Positions 1-6,505 of a DNA stretch of 22,743 nucleotides are shown in pieces. The notes beneath the pieces were generated by a model. That model was not told where the DNA came from, searched no databases, and saw only the letters and a list, made by a program, of their open reading frames with translations. Position 1 is the stretch's first letter. Each line of letters begins with the position of its first letter. The translations under genes were made by a program, and so were the position numbers. Location: the NCBI GenBank assembly GCA_023245475.1, contig JAHFKF010000011.1, forward strand, positions 1 to 22,743, read 5' to 3'. This DNA is from Candidatus Levyibacteriota bacterium. Lineage in GTDB: Bacteria; Patescibacteriota; Microgenomatia; Levybacterales; UBA12049.

Positions 1-1
1 G

Positions 2-385
2 ATCACCAAAGCAAAATTGGGCGGAGATCATGGTCGGCGAATGATTGAAGGGACTGTAAACCAAGAGGCTATGGTAAAATTAATGAGTGACTTGGGTCCG
101 CGCTTTGCGAATCGTGTTGGTGGTTACACCCGCATTATCAAAGTAGCTAAGCCTCGTGTGGCAGACAATGCTGATATGGCTATTATTGAATGGACAGATC
201 GCCCAGTTGTTGTCGCAAAGACAGATACAAAAGTAAAAAATAGTAAAAAAGAAGCAACTGATGTTCTTGAAGCAGAGGTTGTAACTGAGAAAAAAGCAAA
301 GCCAGCAGCAAAAAAAGTTGAAAAGAAAGAAACCAAGAAGGCTGAAGCAAAGAAACCAACTAAAGCTAAAAAGGAGGACAAATAA
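2..385 (+). CDS. rplQ: 50S ribosomal protein L17, 3' part (5' end outside window)
   Basis: Large-subunit ribosomal protein L17. The frame is open from the first bases of the window, so the N-terminus is missing. The conserved core PRFANRVGGYTRIIKV followed by a DMAIIEW segment is the L17 signature. After the core comes a Lys/Ala/Glu-rich tail of about 60 residues, which looks disordered and is longer than in the short E. coli-type protein. The stop codon overlaps the rplM start (TAATG), so the two genes are translationally coupled. An in-frame TTG at position 17 is not the real start, because the homologous sequence continues upstream of it. Confidence 0.93.
   Translation: MTKAKLGGDHGRRMIEGTVNQEAMVKLMSDLGPRFANRVGGYTRIIKVAKPRVADNADMAIIEWTDRPVVVAKTDTKVKNSKKEATDVLEAEVVTEKKAKPAAKKVEKKETKKAEAKKPTKAKKEDK
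371..377 (+). promoter_or_regulatory. Shine-Dalgarno site of rplM
   Basis: AAGGAGG lies 7 bases before the rplM ATG, inside the last codons of rplQ. It is a near-perfect anti-SD match. It shows that the organism keeps SD-dependent initiation inside operons, in contrast to the likely leaderless genes elsewhere in the window. Confidence 0.9.
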
Positions 386-834
386 TGCAAATCGCAACCA
401 AAGCAACAAAACAAACAGACGTTAAGCGAACATGGCACTTGATTGACATGAAAGATCAAACGCTTGGTCGAGTTGGAACCAAGATAGCAGCCCTTCTTAT
501 GGGAAAAAGAAAGCGATACTTTGTCCGAAACCTTGATTGTGGAGACTATGTAGTGATTATCAACGCAAAAGATGTCGTTGTTTCAGGGAACAAAGAAGAA
601 CAAAAGAAATACTACAGACATTCAGGATATCCAGGAGGTTTTCGTATGGAGACGCTCAAAGAGCTTCGAGGTCGTAAGCCACAAGATATTATTACCCACG
701 CAGTGAAAGGCATGTTGCCACAGAACAAGCTGCGTGATAAAATGCTCACACGTTTGTTTGTCTTTGCGGGAGAAGAACACAAATACGAAGATAAATTCCG
801 AGGTAAAAATGTAGAAGCTGCAACGGTAGCTTAA
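385..834 (+). CDS. rplM: 50S ribosomal protein L13
   Basis: Large-subunit protein L13, 149 residues, close to the usual 140-150. Recognisable blocks are RTWHLIDMKDQTLGRVGTKIA near the N-terminus (split here by its own motif order), the GDYVVIINAKDVVVSG strand, the HSGYPGGFR turn and the AVKGMLPQNKLR segment. The start is fixed by the SD site at 371-377 and the TAATG overlap with rplQ. rpsI follows 10 bases downstream. The L13-S9 pair is a conserved bacterial ribosomal operon. Confidence 0.97.
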   Translation: MQIATKATKQTDVKRTWHLIDMKDQTLGRVGTKIAALLMGKRKRYFVRNLDCGDYVVIINAKDVVVSGNKEEQKKYYRHSGYPGGFRMETLKELRGRKPQDIITHAVKGMLPQNKLRDKMLTRLFVFAGEEHKYEDKFRGKNVEAATVA

Positions 835-844
835 CAATAACTAT

Positions 845-1321
845 ATGAACGAAGTAAAACCAATTAAAAAAGTACAAAAGAAAGAAAAGGATTATCTTTT
901 CTCAGTTGGTCGACGTAAGTCAGCTGTTGCTCGTGTACGTTTGTACGAAAAAGTAAAGGCTGACGCAGTCTGGGGAACAACACCAATTGTAAAAGGTGAG
1001 ATCCTCGTTAACGAAAAACCAATTGCAGATTACTTCGGAGGAGACATAGCACGCCACGCATACAGTGAACCACTTCGTATCACCAACGCACACCAACAGC
1101 AATTTGCTTTCACCGTTAAGGTTGAAGGTGGAGGACCTGCCGGACAGCTTCAAGCATTGATTGCTGGTATTTCAAATGCTCTTAACAAGCTTGACCGCGA
1201 ACAATACAGACCAATCCTTAAGAAAAAAGGTTTCCTCACACGGGATGCTCGTGTCCGCCAACGACGTAAGGTCGGTACCGGTGGTAAAGCACGACGCCAG
1301 AAGCAGTCACCAAAGCGATAA
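845..1321 (+). CDS. rpsI: 30S ribosomal protein S9
   Basis: Small-subunit protein S9, 158 residues against about 130 in E. coli. The extra length is a Lys-rich N-terminal extension of about 18 residues and a short insertion after the GRRKSAVARVRLY motif (around KADAVWGTTPIVKGE). The GGGPAGQ block, the DARVRQRRKVGTGGKARR segment and the basic C-terminal tail ending SPKR, which reaches the P site in known ribosomes, are all present. It follows rplM by 10 bases. No SD site precedes its ATG, and the AACAAT at 833-838 is only a weak -10 match, so read-through from rplM is the likely source of its mRNA. Confidence 0.97.
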   Translation: MNEVKPIKKVQKKEKDYLFSVGRRKSAVARVRLYEKVKADAVWGTTPIVKGEILVNEKPIADYFGGDIARHAYSEPLRITNAHQQQFAFTVKVEGGGPAGQLQALIAGISNALNKLDREQYRPILKKKGFLTRDARVRQRRKVGTGGKARRQKQSPKR

Positions 1322-1355
1322 CGTGAGGATTTGATAACAAACAGAAGGGCAATTT

Positions 1356-1386
1356 AGCTCGGCATTAGCCGGGCTTTTGTTGTTTT
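1356..1386 (+). terminator. Rho-independent terminator after rpsI
   Basis: The arms AGCTCGGC and GCCGGGCT form an 8-bp stem with one G-U pair and an ATTA loop (1364-1367). The interrupted T-tract TTTTGTTGTTTT follows. It sits 34 bases after the rpsI stop and closes the ribosomal operon. The broken T-tract may allow some read-through into the small gene at 1403. Confidence 0.85.
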
Positions 1387-1396
1387 AAGGGGGTGA
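1387..1396 (+). promoter_or_regulatory. Strong Shine-Dalgarno site of the 47-codon gene
   Basis: AAGGGGGTGA is an unusually good anti-SD match. It ends 6 bases before the ATG at 1403 and directly abuts the T-tract of the upstream terminator. Its quality is the main reason to believe the short reading frame is translated. Confidence 0.75.
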
Positions 1397-1402
1397 ATTT
1401 CT

Positions 1403-1546
1403 ATGACAGATCAAGATATTAAACTTAACGAAATGATTGCAGCTAAAGTAGAAGAGAGACGACAGGAAGGACTTTTAGCAATGGATAAAAAATATACTTC
1501 TATGGTGCTTGGACAAAATGGACAAAAGAAAAACAAGAAAAGATAA
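1403..1546 (+). CDS. Small hypothetical protein, 47 aa
   Basis: A short charged protein starting MTDQDIKLNEMIAAKVEERR and ending in a very basic Lys/Asn tail (QKKNKKR). It has no Cys, no membrane segment and no motif I recognise. The first 30 residues look helical with alternating charge. Support for expression is the strong SD site at 1387-1396. I see no good promoter: TTGATA at 1331 with TTAGCT 17 bases later is weak and would place the hairpin in the 5' leader. The gene may be expressed by read-through of the ribosomal terminator. Function unknown. Confidence 0.6.
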   Translation: MTDQDIKLNEMIAAKVEERRQEGLLAMDKKYTSMVLGQNGQKKNKKR

Positions 1547-1567
1547 TTATTTTCATTTGCATTGCTG

Positions 1568-1576
1568 TGATAAAAT
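1568..1576 (+). promoter_or_regulatory. Extended -10 promoter of the DUF1697 gene (leaderless type)
   Basis: TGA-TAAAAT (extended -10) ends 6 bases before the ATG at 1583, so transcription should begin at about the start codon. No SD site and only a poor -35 are present. Confidence 0.6.
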
Positions 1577-1582
1577 TCATTT

Positions 1583-2116
1583 ATGATCTATGTTGCGTTA
1601 CTTCGTGGTATTAATGTTGGTGGTAACTCCATTATTGCCATGAGCCAGCTCAAAGAAGTCTTTGAGAAACTGGGATTTGCTGACGTTCGTACCTACATCA
1701 ACTCAGGCAATGTTATCTTTTCCACAGATACTCCTCACGCCAAACTTGCTGCGACAATTGAACATTCAATCGAGAAAGCTCTTGCGATGCCAATTACGGT
1801 TGTCGTTCGGAGCCTTCCTGAGATGAAAGCAATTGCTGCTGTTGTTCCCGCTTCTTGGGTCAATGATGCCGAGCAAAAAACAGATGTGTTGTTTCTCTGG
1901 GATCAGATTAATACCAAAGATGTGCTTTCTCAGTTTAAGCTTAAGCCTGAGATAGATAATGTGAAGTATGTTCATGGCGCTGTTGTGTGGAATGTGTTGC
2001 GGAAAGATATTGGAAGAAGCGGTCTGCTGAAGATTGTGGGAACACCACTCTATAAACAGGTGAGTATACGGAATGTAAATACGCTGAGGAAGTTAGTCGC
2101 GCTGATGCAAAGTTAG
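1583..2116 (+). CDS. DUF1697 family protein
   Basis: 177 residues, the usual length for the DUF1697 family. The opening MIYVALLRGINVGGNS, the TYINSGNVIF block around residue 40 and the C-terminal RNVNTLRKL segment are typical of the family. Its biochemical role is not established. It is a soluble cytoplasmic protein with no signal peptide. It is transcribed alone from an extended -10 promoter adjoining its ATG. Its stop codon overlaps the stop of the convergent dnaJ by 4 bases (2113-2116), with no terminator between them. Confidence 0.88.
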   Translation: MIYVALLRGINVGGNSIIAMSQLKEVFEKLGFADVRTYINSGNVIFSTDTPHAKLAATIEHSIEKALAMPITVVVRSLPEMKAIAAVVPASWVNDAEQKTDVLFLWDQINTKDVLSQFKLKPEIDNVKYVHGAVVWNVLRKDIGRSGLLKIVGTPLYKQVSIRNVNTLRKLVALMQS

Positions 2117-3009
2117 AACCAGCCTTTGTTGCCTTCTTCGGCTTGAAATTCTTCTAACAGCTTCTTTTGTTTGCCAGACAATTTCTTTGGGATGTTTACT
2201 TTGACTCGGACATAATGATCTCCCTTACCACTGCCGCGTACGTGTTGTACGCCTCGTCCAGAGAGTCTGATGAGCGTCCCTGGTTGCGTGCCAGCGGGGA
2301 TACGGATCGTAAGCTTTCCATCAATTGTATCAATCTCAAACTCGCCACCAAGAGCAGCCTCTGGGAACGTCAGATTTTGATCTGACACAATATCATAGCC
2401 TTCGCGCTTGAAGCGGCTGTCATCGGCCACATTGATGAGCACATCATAATCGCCAAATCGCATACGGTTTCCAGAATCAACACCTGCTGGGATTTTAAGC
2501 GTTTCTGATTTTTTGTTGATCGTGACTTGTTTCTCTGTACCATGAACTGCTTCATCAAAGCTGATTGTTAGCGAATATGTGGTTCTTCTCTGACGCTGCT
2601 GTCCACCAAAGGGGGAACCACCGCCAAAGAATTGCTCAAAGATATCAAAGGGGTCAGCAAAGCCACCAAAGTCTCCTGCACCACCACTACTGGAGTATGA
2701 GTAGGAGAATGGACCATATTGTCCTCCTTGTCCGCCAAATGGGTCACCTGCTCCTCCGAAGGGTCCTTGTCCACCGCCTGCTGCTCCTTGTTCAAAGGCT
2801 GCATGTCCAAATTGATCATAGGTCTTGCGCTTTTCTTCATTGCCGAGGACTTCAAACGCTTTGGTTACTTCTTTGAATTTTTCTTCGCCCTCTTTGGTTT
2901 TGTTGCGATCGGGATGATATTCAAGCGCGAGCTTACGATAGGCTTTTTTGATTTCATCAAGACTTGCCGTTTTAGTGACTCCAAGTATTTCGTAATAATC
3001 TTTTGCCAT
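2113..3009 (-). CDS. dnaJ: DnaJ-type co-chaperone without zinc finger (CbpA-like, type B)
   Basis: Hsp40 co-chaperone, 298 residues, that stimulates the DnaK ATPase. Order of parts: J-domain (1-70) with HPD at 32-34; Gly/Phe-rich region (about 75-140); two beta-rich substrate-binding domains; C-terminal dimerisation helices (KKLSGKQKKLLEEF). The CxxCxGxG zinc repeats of canonical DnaJ are absent, so this is the CbpA or type-B form. No second dnaJ is visible here, so it is probably the partner of the dnaK upstream on the same strand. Its promoter carries a CIRCE-like operator, which supports heat-shock control by HrcA. The start is fixed by a -10 box 7 bases upstream. Confidence 0.93.
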   Translation of the reverse strand: MAKDYYEILGVTKTASLDEIKKAYRKLALEYHPDRNKTKEGEEKFKEVTKAFEVLGNEEKRKTYDQFGHAAFEQGAAGGGQGPFGGAGDPFGGQGGQYGPFSYSYSSSGGAGDFGGFADPFDIFEQFFGGGSPFGGQQRQRRTTYSLTISFDEAVHGTEKQVTINKKSETLKIPAGVDSGNRMRFGDYDVLINVADDSRFKREGYDIVSDQNLTFPEAALGGEFEIDTIDGKLTIRIPAGTQPGTLIRLSGRGVQHVRGSGKGDHYVRVKVNIPKKLSGKQKKLLEEFQAEEGNKGWF

Positions 3010-3016
3010 AGGCTCT

Positions 3017-3025
3017 ATTATAGCA
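3017..3025 (-). promoter_or_regulatory. Extended -10 promoter of dnaJ (leaderless type)
   Basis: On the minus strand TGC-TATAAT runs 3025 to 3017 and ends 7 bases before the dnaJ ATG (3009). No SD site is present. The TGCTA of this element is also the right arm of the CIRCE-like operator. Confidence 0.8.
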
Positions 3026-3046
3026 TTTCCAGCATCGTTCTGCTAA
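3020..3046 (-). promoter_or_regulatory. CIRCE-like operator of dnaJ
   Basis: On the minus strand the 27-bp site runs TTAGCAGAA, nine bases, AAATGCTAT. The CIRCE consensus is TTAGCACTC-N9-GAGTGCTAA. The outer TAGCA and TGCTA and the exact 15-base distance between them are kept, while the inner CTC/GAG is lost (6 of 9 matches in each arm). The right arm overlaps the -10 box, so bound HrcA would block RNA polymerase. The same core is found at hrcA. Confidence 0.6.
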
Positions 3047-3059
3047 CTTATTTAGCTTA

Positions 3060-3989
3060 TCAATTTGTTGTTTTGTCGTAAATGACAAAGCCATTTATGC
3101 CAAAACGTCTTTCAACTTCCATTTTCCAACCACCTAAGGTTCCCAAAATTTCTTCTCTTCTGGTTGAGGGAGGCCGACGATACTGACGTTCTAAAATGGC
3201 ATACTCTCCGGCTTGTATGGATTGGAAAAGTCCAACGGAGCGGTTATAGCTTATTCCTACATCGCCAATATGTTCAGTAGAGTGAGCATCTGATCCTGAA
3301 GTAATACCCGTTAGTCCAAGTTCTTGTTGTTTCTGTCGAAATAACGTTTGTGATTTCTGGTTAGTATCAACGATAGGTGGCATTAATCCTAGCTTTCTCA
3401 TGCGTGCAGTAACTCGGGGGTGTTTGTTCTCAAATGCAAGTAAATTAAGTACTCCACCATGATGTCCTTCGATAAAGTCAAAACGTTTTTTTGTATCGCC
3501 AGTATTTTGTGCATCAAGAATTTCAGATTCATTAAGTGAATTCCTGTCCCATAAAAAAGGATGAGCAATTGCTGTCTTACCTCCTCTCTCGTGCACATAT
3601 GTATTGAGTTCATCAACAGGCATATAACAAGGGACTTCTGTTGTTAGAGAATCATGTTGACTAAGAAAGACAAGAACATGTTTGGCCTTTTTGTTACTTT
3701 CCCCAGTTTTGTTGCTAACAATTGCTGTACTTTCAACTCCTGGGAAAATATCTAACCCTAATTTCAGTTTGTCATTGAGTTCTATCAATCTTGGGAGATG
3801 TCTTAATCTATCATGATCAGTGACGACAATGCCTGTGAGTCCACGACGTTTAGCTGTCCGCAAAATTCTGGTAGGAGAGTCAGCGGTATCACCTCGAAGA
3901 TGAGTGTGCATATCAACAAGGCCGTCATAGCTTTGTTTATGGATGCCATGTACCGTAAAATAATTATTATTTCTTTCAAGTGGTCTCAT
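3060..3989 (-). CDS. PHP-domain metal-dependent phosphoesterase
   Basis: 309 residues. Motifs of the PHP (polymerase and histidinol phosphatase) fold are visible: DMHTHLRGD at 26-34, TDHD at 57-60, GVE at 84-86, HPF at 143-145 and a late GSDAH. These supply the His/Asp ligands of a trinuclear metal centre in family members. The substrate cannot be told; relatives act on phosphodiesters or phosphomonoesters. The ATG directly abuts the T-tract of the dnaK terminator, and I see no SD site or -10 box at the right distance. It may be expressed by terminator read-through, or the true start may be M27, which would keep the metal-binding His residues. Confidence 0.85.
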   Translation of the reverse strand: MRPLERNNNYFTVHGIHKQSYDGLVDMHTHLRGDTADSPTRILRTAKRRGLTGIVVTDHDRLRHLPRLIELNDKLKLGLDIFPGVESTAIVSNKTGESNKKAKHVLVFLSQHDSLTTEVPCYMPVDELNTYVHERGGKTAIAHPFLWDRNSLNESEILDAQNTGDTKKRFDFIEGHHGGVLNLLAFENKHPRVTARMRKLGLMPPIVDTNQKSQTLFRQKQQELGLTGITSGSDAHSTEHIGDVGISYNRSVGLFQSIQAGEYAILERQYRRPPSTRREEILGTLGGWKMEVERRFGINGFVIYDKTTN

Positions 3990-4014
3990 AAAAAAAAAGC
4001 GCTTCGTAGCGCTT
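3990..4014 (-). terminator. Rho-independent terminator of grpE-dnaK
   Basis: On the minus strand AAGCGCT and AGCGCTT form a perfect 7-bp stem around a 4-base loop, followed by nine Ts (3998-3990). It lies 40 bases beyond the dnaK stop and ends exactly at the ATG of the PHP gene. Confidence 0.9.
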
Positions 4015-4053
4015 CTCTTGGGATATGTTAGATAAAAGTCTGTAGTGTAGCGA

Positions 4054-5979
4054 TTATTCCACTACTTCTCCTTCAACTGGTTTGTCTTTTTTATCCTTTG
4101 ATTCCTCCGTTTTTTCGCCATCTTTTTCTTCTGATTCAATCTCTTCCTGATTTTGAGCTTGTTCGCCTTGCTTGTAAGCGGCTTCACCAATTTTTTGCAA
4201 TGTGTCAGAAAGCTCTTTCGTCTTCTCTTCAAGTTCTTCTTTGGATCCAGTATCAAGGATTGATTTGAGTGTTGCAATCTTTTCTTCAACATCAGTCTTA
4301 ATCTCAGCTGAGACTTTGCCTGCCTTGCCGTCAGGCAGGTCGCCGCCATCTTTAAGTGCTTTTTCAGCAGTGAAGATCAAGGCATCAGCATGATTGCGTG
4401 CTTCAATCTTTGCTTTCTTCTCTTCGTCTTCCTGAGCATGAGCTTCAGCATCTTTGGTCATCTTTTCAACTTCTTCTTTAGAAAGACCAGTACTGCCCGT
4501 GATCTTTATATTGCTTTCTTTACCACTTGCTTTATCCTTGGCAGTAACACTGACAATACCACTTGCATCAATATCAAAGGTCACTTCAACTTGTGGCACG
4601 CCTCGAGGTGCTGGTGGAATGCCGTCCAGGATAAATCGGCCGAGTGACTTGTTGTCAGCTGCCATTGGACGCTCACCTTGAAGAACATTAATTTCAACCT
4701 GAGTCTGATTGTCAGCAGCAGTTGAGAAAACTTGGGATTTGCTGGTTGGGATAGTGGTATTTCTCGTAATAAGTGGTGTTGAAACAGAACCCAATGTCTC
4801 AAGTCCAAGAGTCAATGGGGTCACATCAAGAAGCAGCACGTCTTTGACTTCTCCACCAAGGACTCCTCCTTGGACAGCTGCACCAATTGCGACAACTTCG
4901 TCAGGGTTCACCCCTCGGTTTGCTTCTTTACCAAAGTATTTAGAGACTGTCTCGACAATTTTTGGCATACGGGTCATTCCACCAACGAGGATGACTTCAT
5001 CAATATCTGAGACTTTAAGATCTGCATCAGCGATTGCTTTCTTTACTGGTTCGAGTGTCTTTTGTACCAAATCATCAACGATTTGCTCAAGCTTTGCTCG
5101 AGTAATAGTCATGGTCAAATGCAGTGGCCCATCTTTGCCTTGCGTAATAAATGGTTGGTTGATTGATGCTTCTTGTGAGCTTGAAAGTTCGATCTTTGCT
5201 TTTTCAGCAGATTCTTTCAGTCTCTGCAATGCTTGTGGATCTTTTCTGAGATCAACGCCATGTTCTTTTTGGAATTCATCTGCGATGTAATCGATAATCT
5301 TCTGATCAAAGTCATCTCCTCCGAGATGGGTGTCTCCGTTGGTTGATTTTACTTGATAAACGCCTTCGCCAAGTTCAAGGATTGAGATATCAAAGGTTCC
5401 ACCACCCAAGTCATAGACTGCGATAGTGTGTGCGTTTTTCTTATCAAGTCCATAAGCAAGAGCAGCAGCAGTTGGTTCATTGATGATACGAAGTACTTCA
5501 AGTCCAGCAATTTCTCCTGCTTGTTTGGTTGCTTGTCTCTCACTGTCATCAAAGTAGGCAGGTACCGTAATTACCGCTTGGGTTACTTTTTCACCAAGAT
5601 AGGCTTCGGCATCTGCTTTGATCTTTTGGAGAATCTTGGCTGAGAGTTCTTGTGGCGTAAAGGTCTTGCCGTTTACTTCAACAACAGCCATGTCATCTCG
5701 TCCAGCTTTGACGTTGTACGCAAGAAACTTCAAATCATATTGTACAGACTTGTCATGGAATTTTTTACCCATGAGTCTTTTGACTGAAGCAATAGTTTCT
5801 TTTGCTTTCAGAACGAGTTGTCTTCGTGCTGCGTCCCCAACGATGTTTGTGATTGGATCAACAACAGATGGGATAACATTTCGGCCTTCAGCTGAATGAA
5901 TTACTTTTGGTGCGCCACCTTCCATGACGGCGACACATGAGTTTGTTGTTCCTAAATCAATTCCAATTATTTTTCCCAT
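4054..5979 (-). CDS. dnaK: Molecular chaperone DnaK (Hsp70)
   Basis: Hsp70 chaperone, 641 residues, full length. The nucleotide-binding domain starts GIDLGTTNSCVAV (5-17) and contains AVITVPAYFDDSERQATK, NEPTAAALAYGLD and the YDLGGGTFD phosphate loop. The substrate-binding domain has the LLLDVTPLTLGLET linker region. The C-terminal lid ends in an acidic Glu/Lys-rich tail (GEVVE). It follows grpE by 4 bases and has an SD site (AAAGGA) in the grpE 3' end. One oddity is the segment LPDGKAG in the lid, encoded by a short palindrome and looking like an in-frame insertion between GGD and KVSAEIKTDVEEKI. Confidence 0.98.
   Translation of the reverse strand: MGKIIGIDLGTTNSCVAVMEGGAPKVIHSAEGRNVIPSVVDPITNIVGDAARRQLVLKAKETIASVKRLMGKKFHDKSVQYDLKFLAYNVKAGRDDMAVVEVNGKTFTPQELSAKILQKIKADAEAYLGEKVTQAVITVPAYFDDSERQATKQAGEIAGLEVLRIINEPTAAALAYGLDKKNAHTIAVYDLGGGTFDISILELGEGVYQVKSTNGDTHLGGDDFDQKIIDYIADEFQKEHGVDLRKDPQALQRLKESAEKAKIELSSSQEASINQPFITQGKDGPLHLTMTITRAKLEQIVDDLVQKTLEPVKKAIADADLKVSDIDEVILVGGMTRMPKIVETVSKYFGKEANRGVNPDEVVAIGAAVQGGVLGGEVKDVLLLDVTPLTLGLETLGSVSTPLITRNTTIPTSKSQVFSTAADNQTQVEINVLQGERPMAADNKSLGRFILDGIPPAPRGVPQVEVTFDIDASGIVSVTAKDKASGKESNIKITGSTGLSKEEVEKMTKDAEAHAQEDEEKKAKIEARNHADALIFTAEKALKDGGDLPDGKAGKVSAEIKTDVEEKIATLKSILDTGSKEELEEKTKELSDTLQKIGEAAYKQGEQAQNQEEIESEEKDGEKTEESKDKKDKPVEGEVVE
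4319..4339. repeat. Palindromic element inside dnaK
   Basis: The arms CCTGCCT (4319-4325) and AGGCAGG (4333-4339) flank a 7-base loop. It is the most GC-rich spot of its neighbourhood. In the dnaK frame it encodes LPDGKAG, and removing it would leave an ordinary lid sequence. It is best read as a REP-like mini-element inserted in frame. Confidence 0.5.
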
Positions 5980-5983
5980 ATTA

Positions 5984-6466
5984 TTATTCCTTTCTTCCGA
6001 CTACGACCTGTGCTGCGCGTAAGACTTTGTCATGCATCTGGTAGCCGGTTCGTAATTCTGTAATGACTTTGTCTGCTTCGCCCACTTCTGTTGTGACACA
6101 TTCCATGAGCATCGGGTCAAATTTCTTGCCAATGGTCTCGATTTTAGTGACACCTTCAGCTTTTACTGTATCAAGAAATTGGTTGATGGTGACAGCAAGT
6201 CCTTGGTCTTTACTATGTGCTGCTGCTAACATTAGTGTATCCAAAACTGGCAACAATCGCAAGAGTAAATCCTTGTTTGCTGACCTAATCCAGTCTCCCT
6301 TTTCCTCGTTTACCCGTTTCTGCAAATTCTGATAATCAGCAAGAGCTCTTTTGTATTTTCCTTCCCAAGCGTCTGCAATCTGTTGTAATTCTGCAATCTC
6401 GTCTGGTTCGGTTTGTTCTTCTACAATTTCTTCAGCTTCTTGCTCTTGTTGTTTATCATCCTTCAT
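5984..6466 (-). CDS. grpE: Nucleotide exchange factor GrpE
   Basis: DnaK nucleotide exchange factor, 160 residues. An acidic Gln/Glu-rich N-terminus (about 1-30) precedes the long dimerising helix (WEGKYKRALADYQNLQKRV, about 34-52) and the C-terminal beta domain with GVTKIETIGKKFDPMLMECV and the closing AAQVVVGRKE. It has its own near-consensus promoter just after the hrcA stop, whose -10 ends 7 bases before the ATG, so the mRNA is probably leaderless. dnaK follows in the same transcript. No CIRCE-like site is visible here, so grpE-dnaK may have basal expression from this promoter plus regulated read-through from hrcA. Confidence 0.95.
   Translation of the reverse strand: MKDDKQQEQEAEEIVEEQTEPDEIAELQQIADAWEGKYKRALADYQNLQKRVNEEKGDWIRSANKDLLLRLLPVLDTLMLAAAHSKDQGLAVTINQFLDTVKAEGVTKIETIGKKFDPMLMECVTTEVGEADKVITELRTGYQMHDKVLRAAQVVVGRKE
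5988..5993 (-). promoter_or_regulatory. Shine-Dalgarno site of dnaK
   Basis: AAAGGA on the minus strand, 8 bases before the dnaK ATG. It lies within the last codons of grpE and fits translation of a second cistron. Confidence 0.7.
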
Positions 6467-6473
6467 CGCATTT

Positions 6474-6502
6474 ATTATAAATTTTCAATCCTCAAATTTC
6501 AA
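6474..6502 (-). promoter_or_regulatory. Promoter of grpE-dnaK (leaderless type)
   Basis: TTGAAA (6502-6497), a 17-base spacer and a perfect TATAAT (6479-6474) on the minus strand. The -10 ends 7 bases before the grpE ATG. The -35 begins 4 bases after the hrcA stop. Confidence 0.85.
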
Positions 6503-6505
6503 CCC

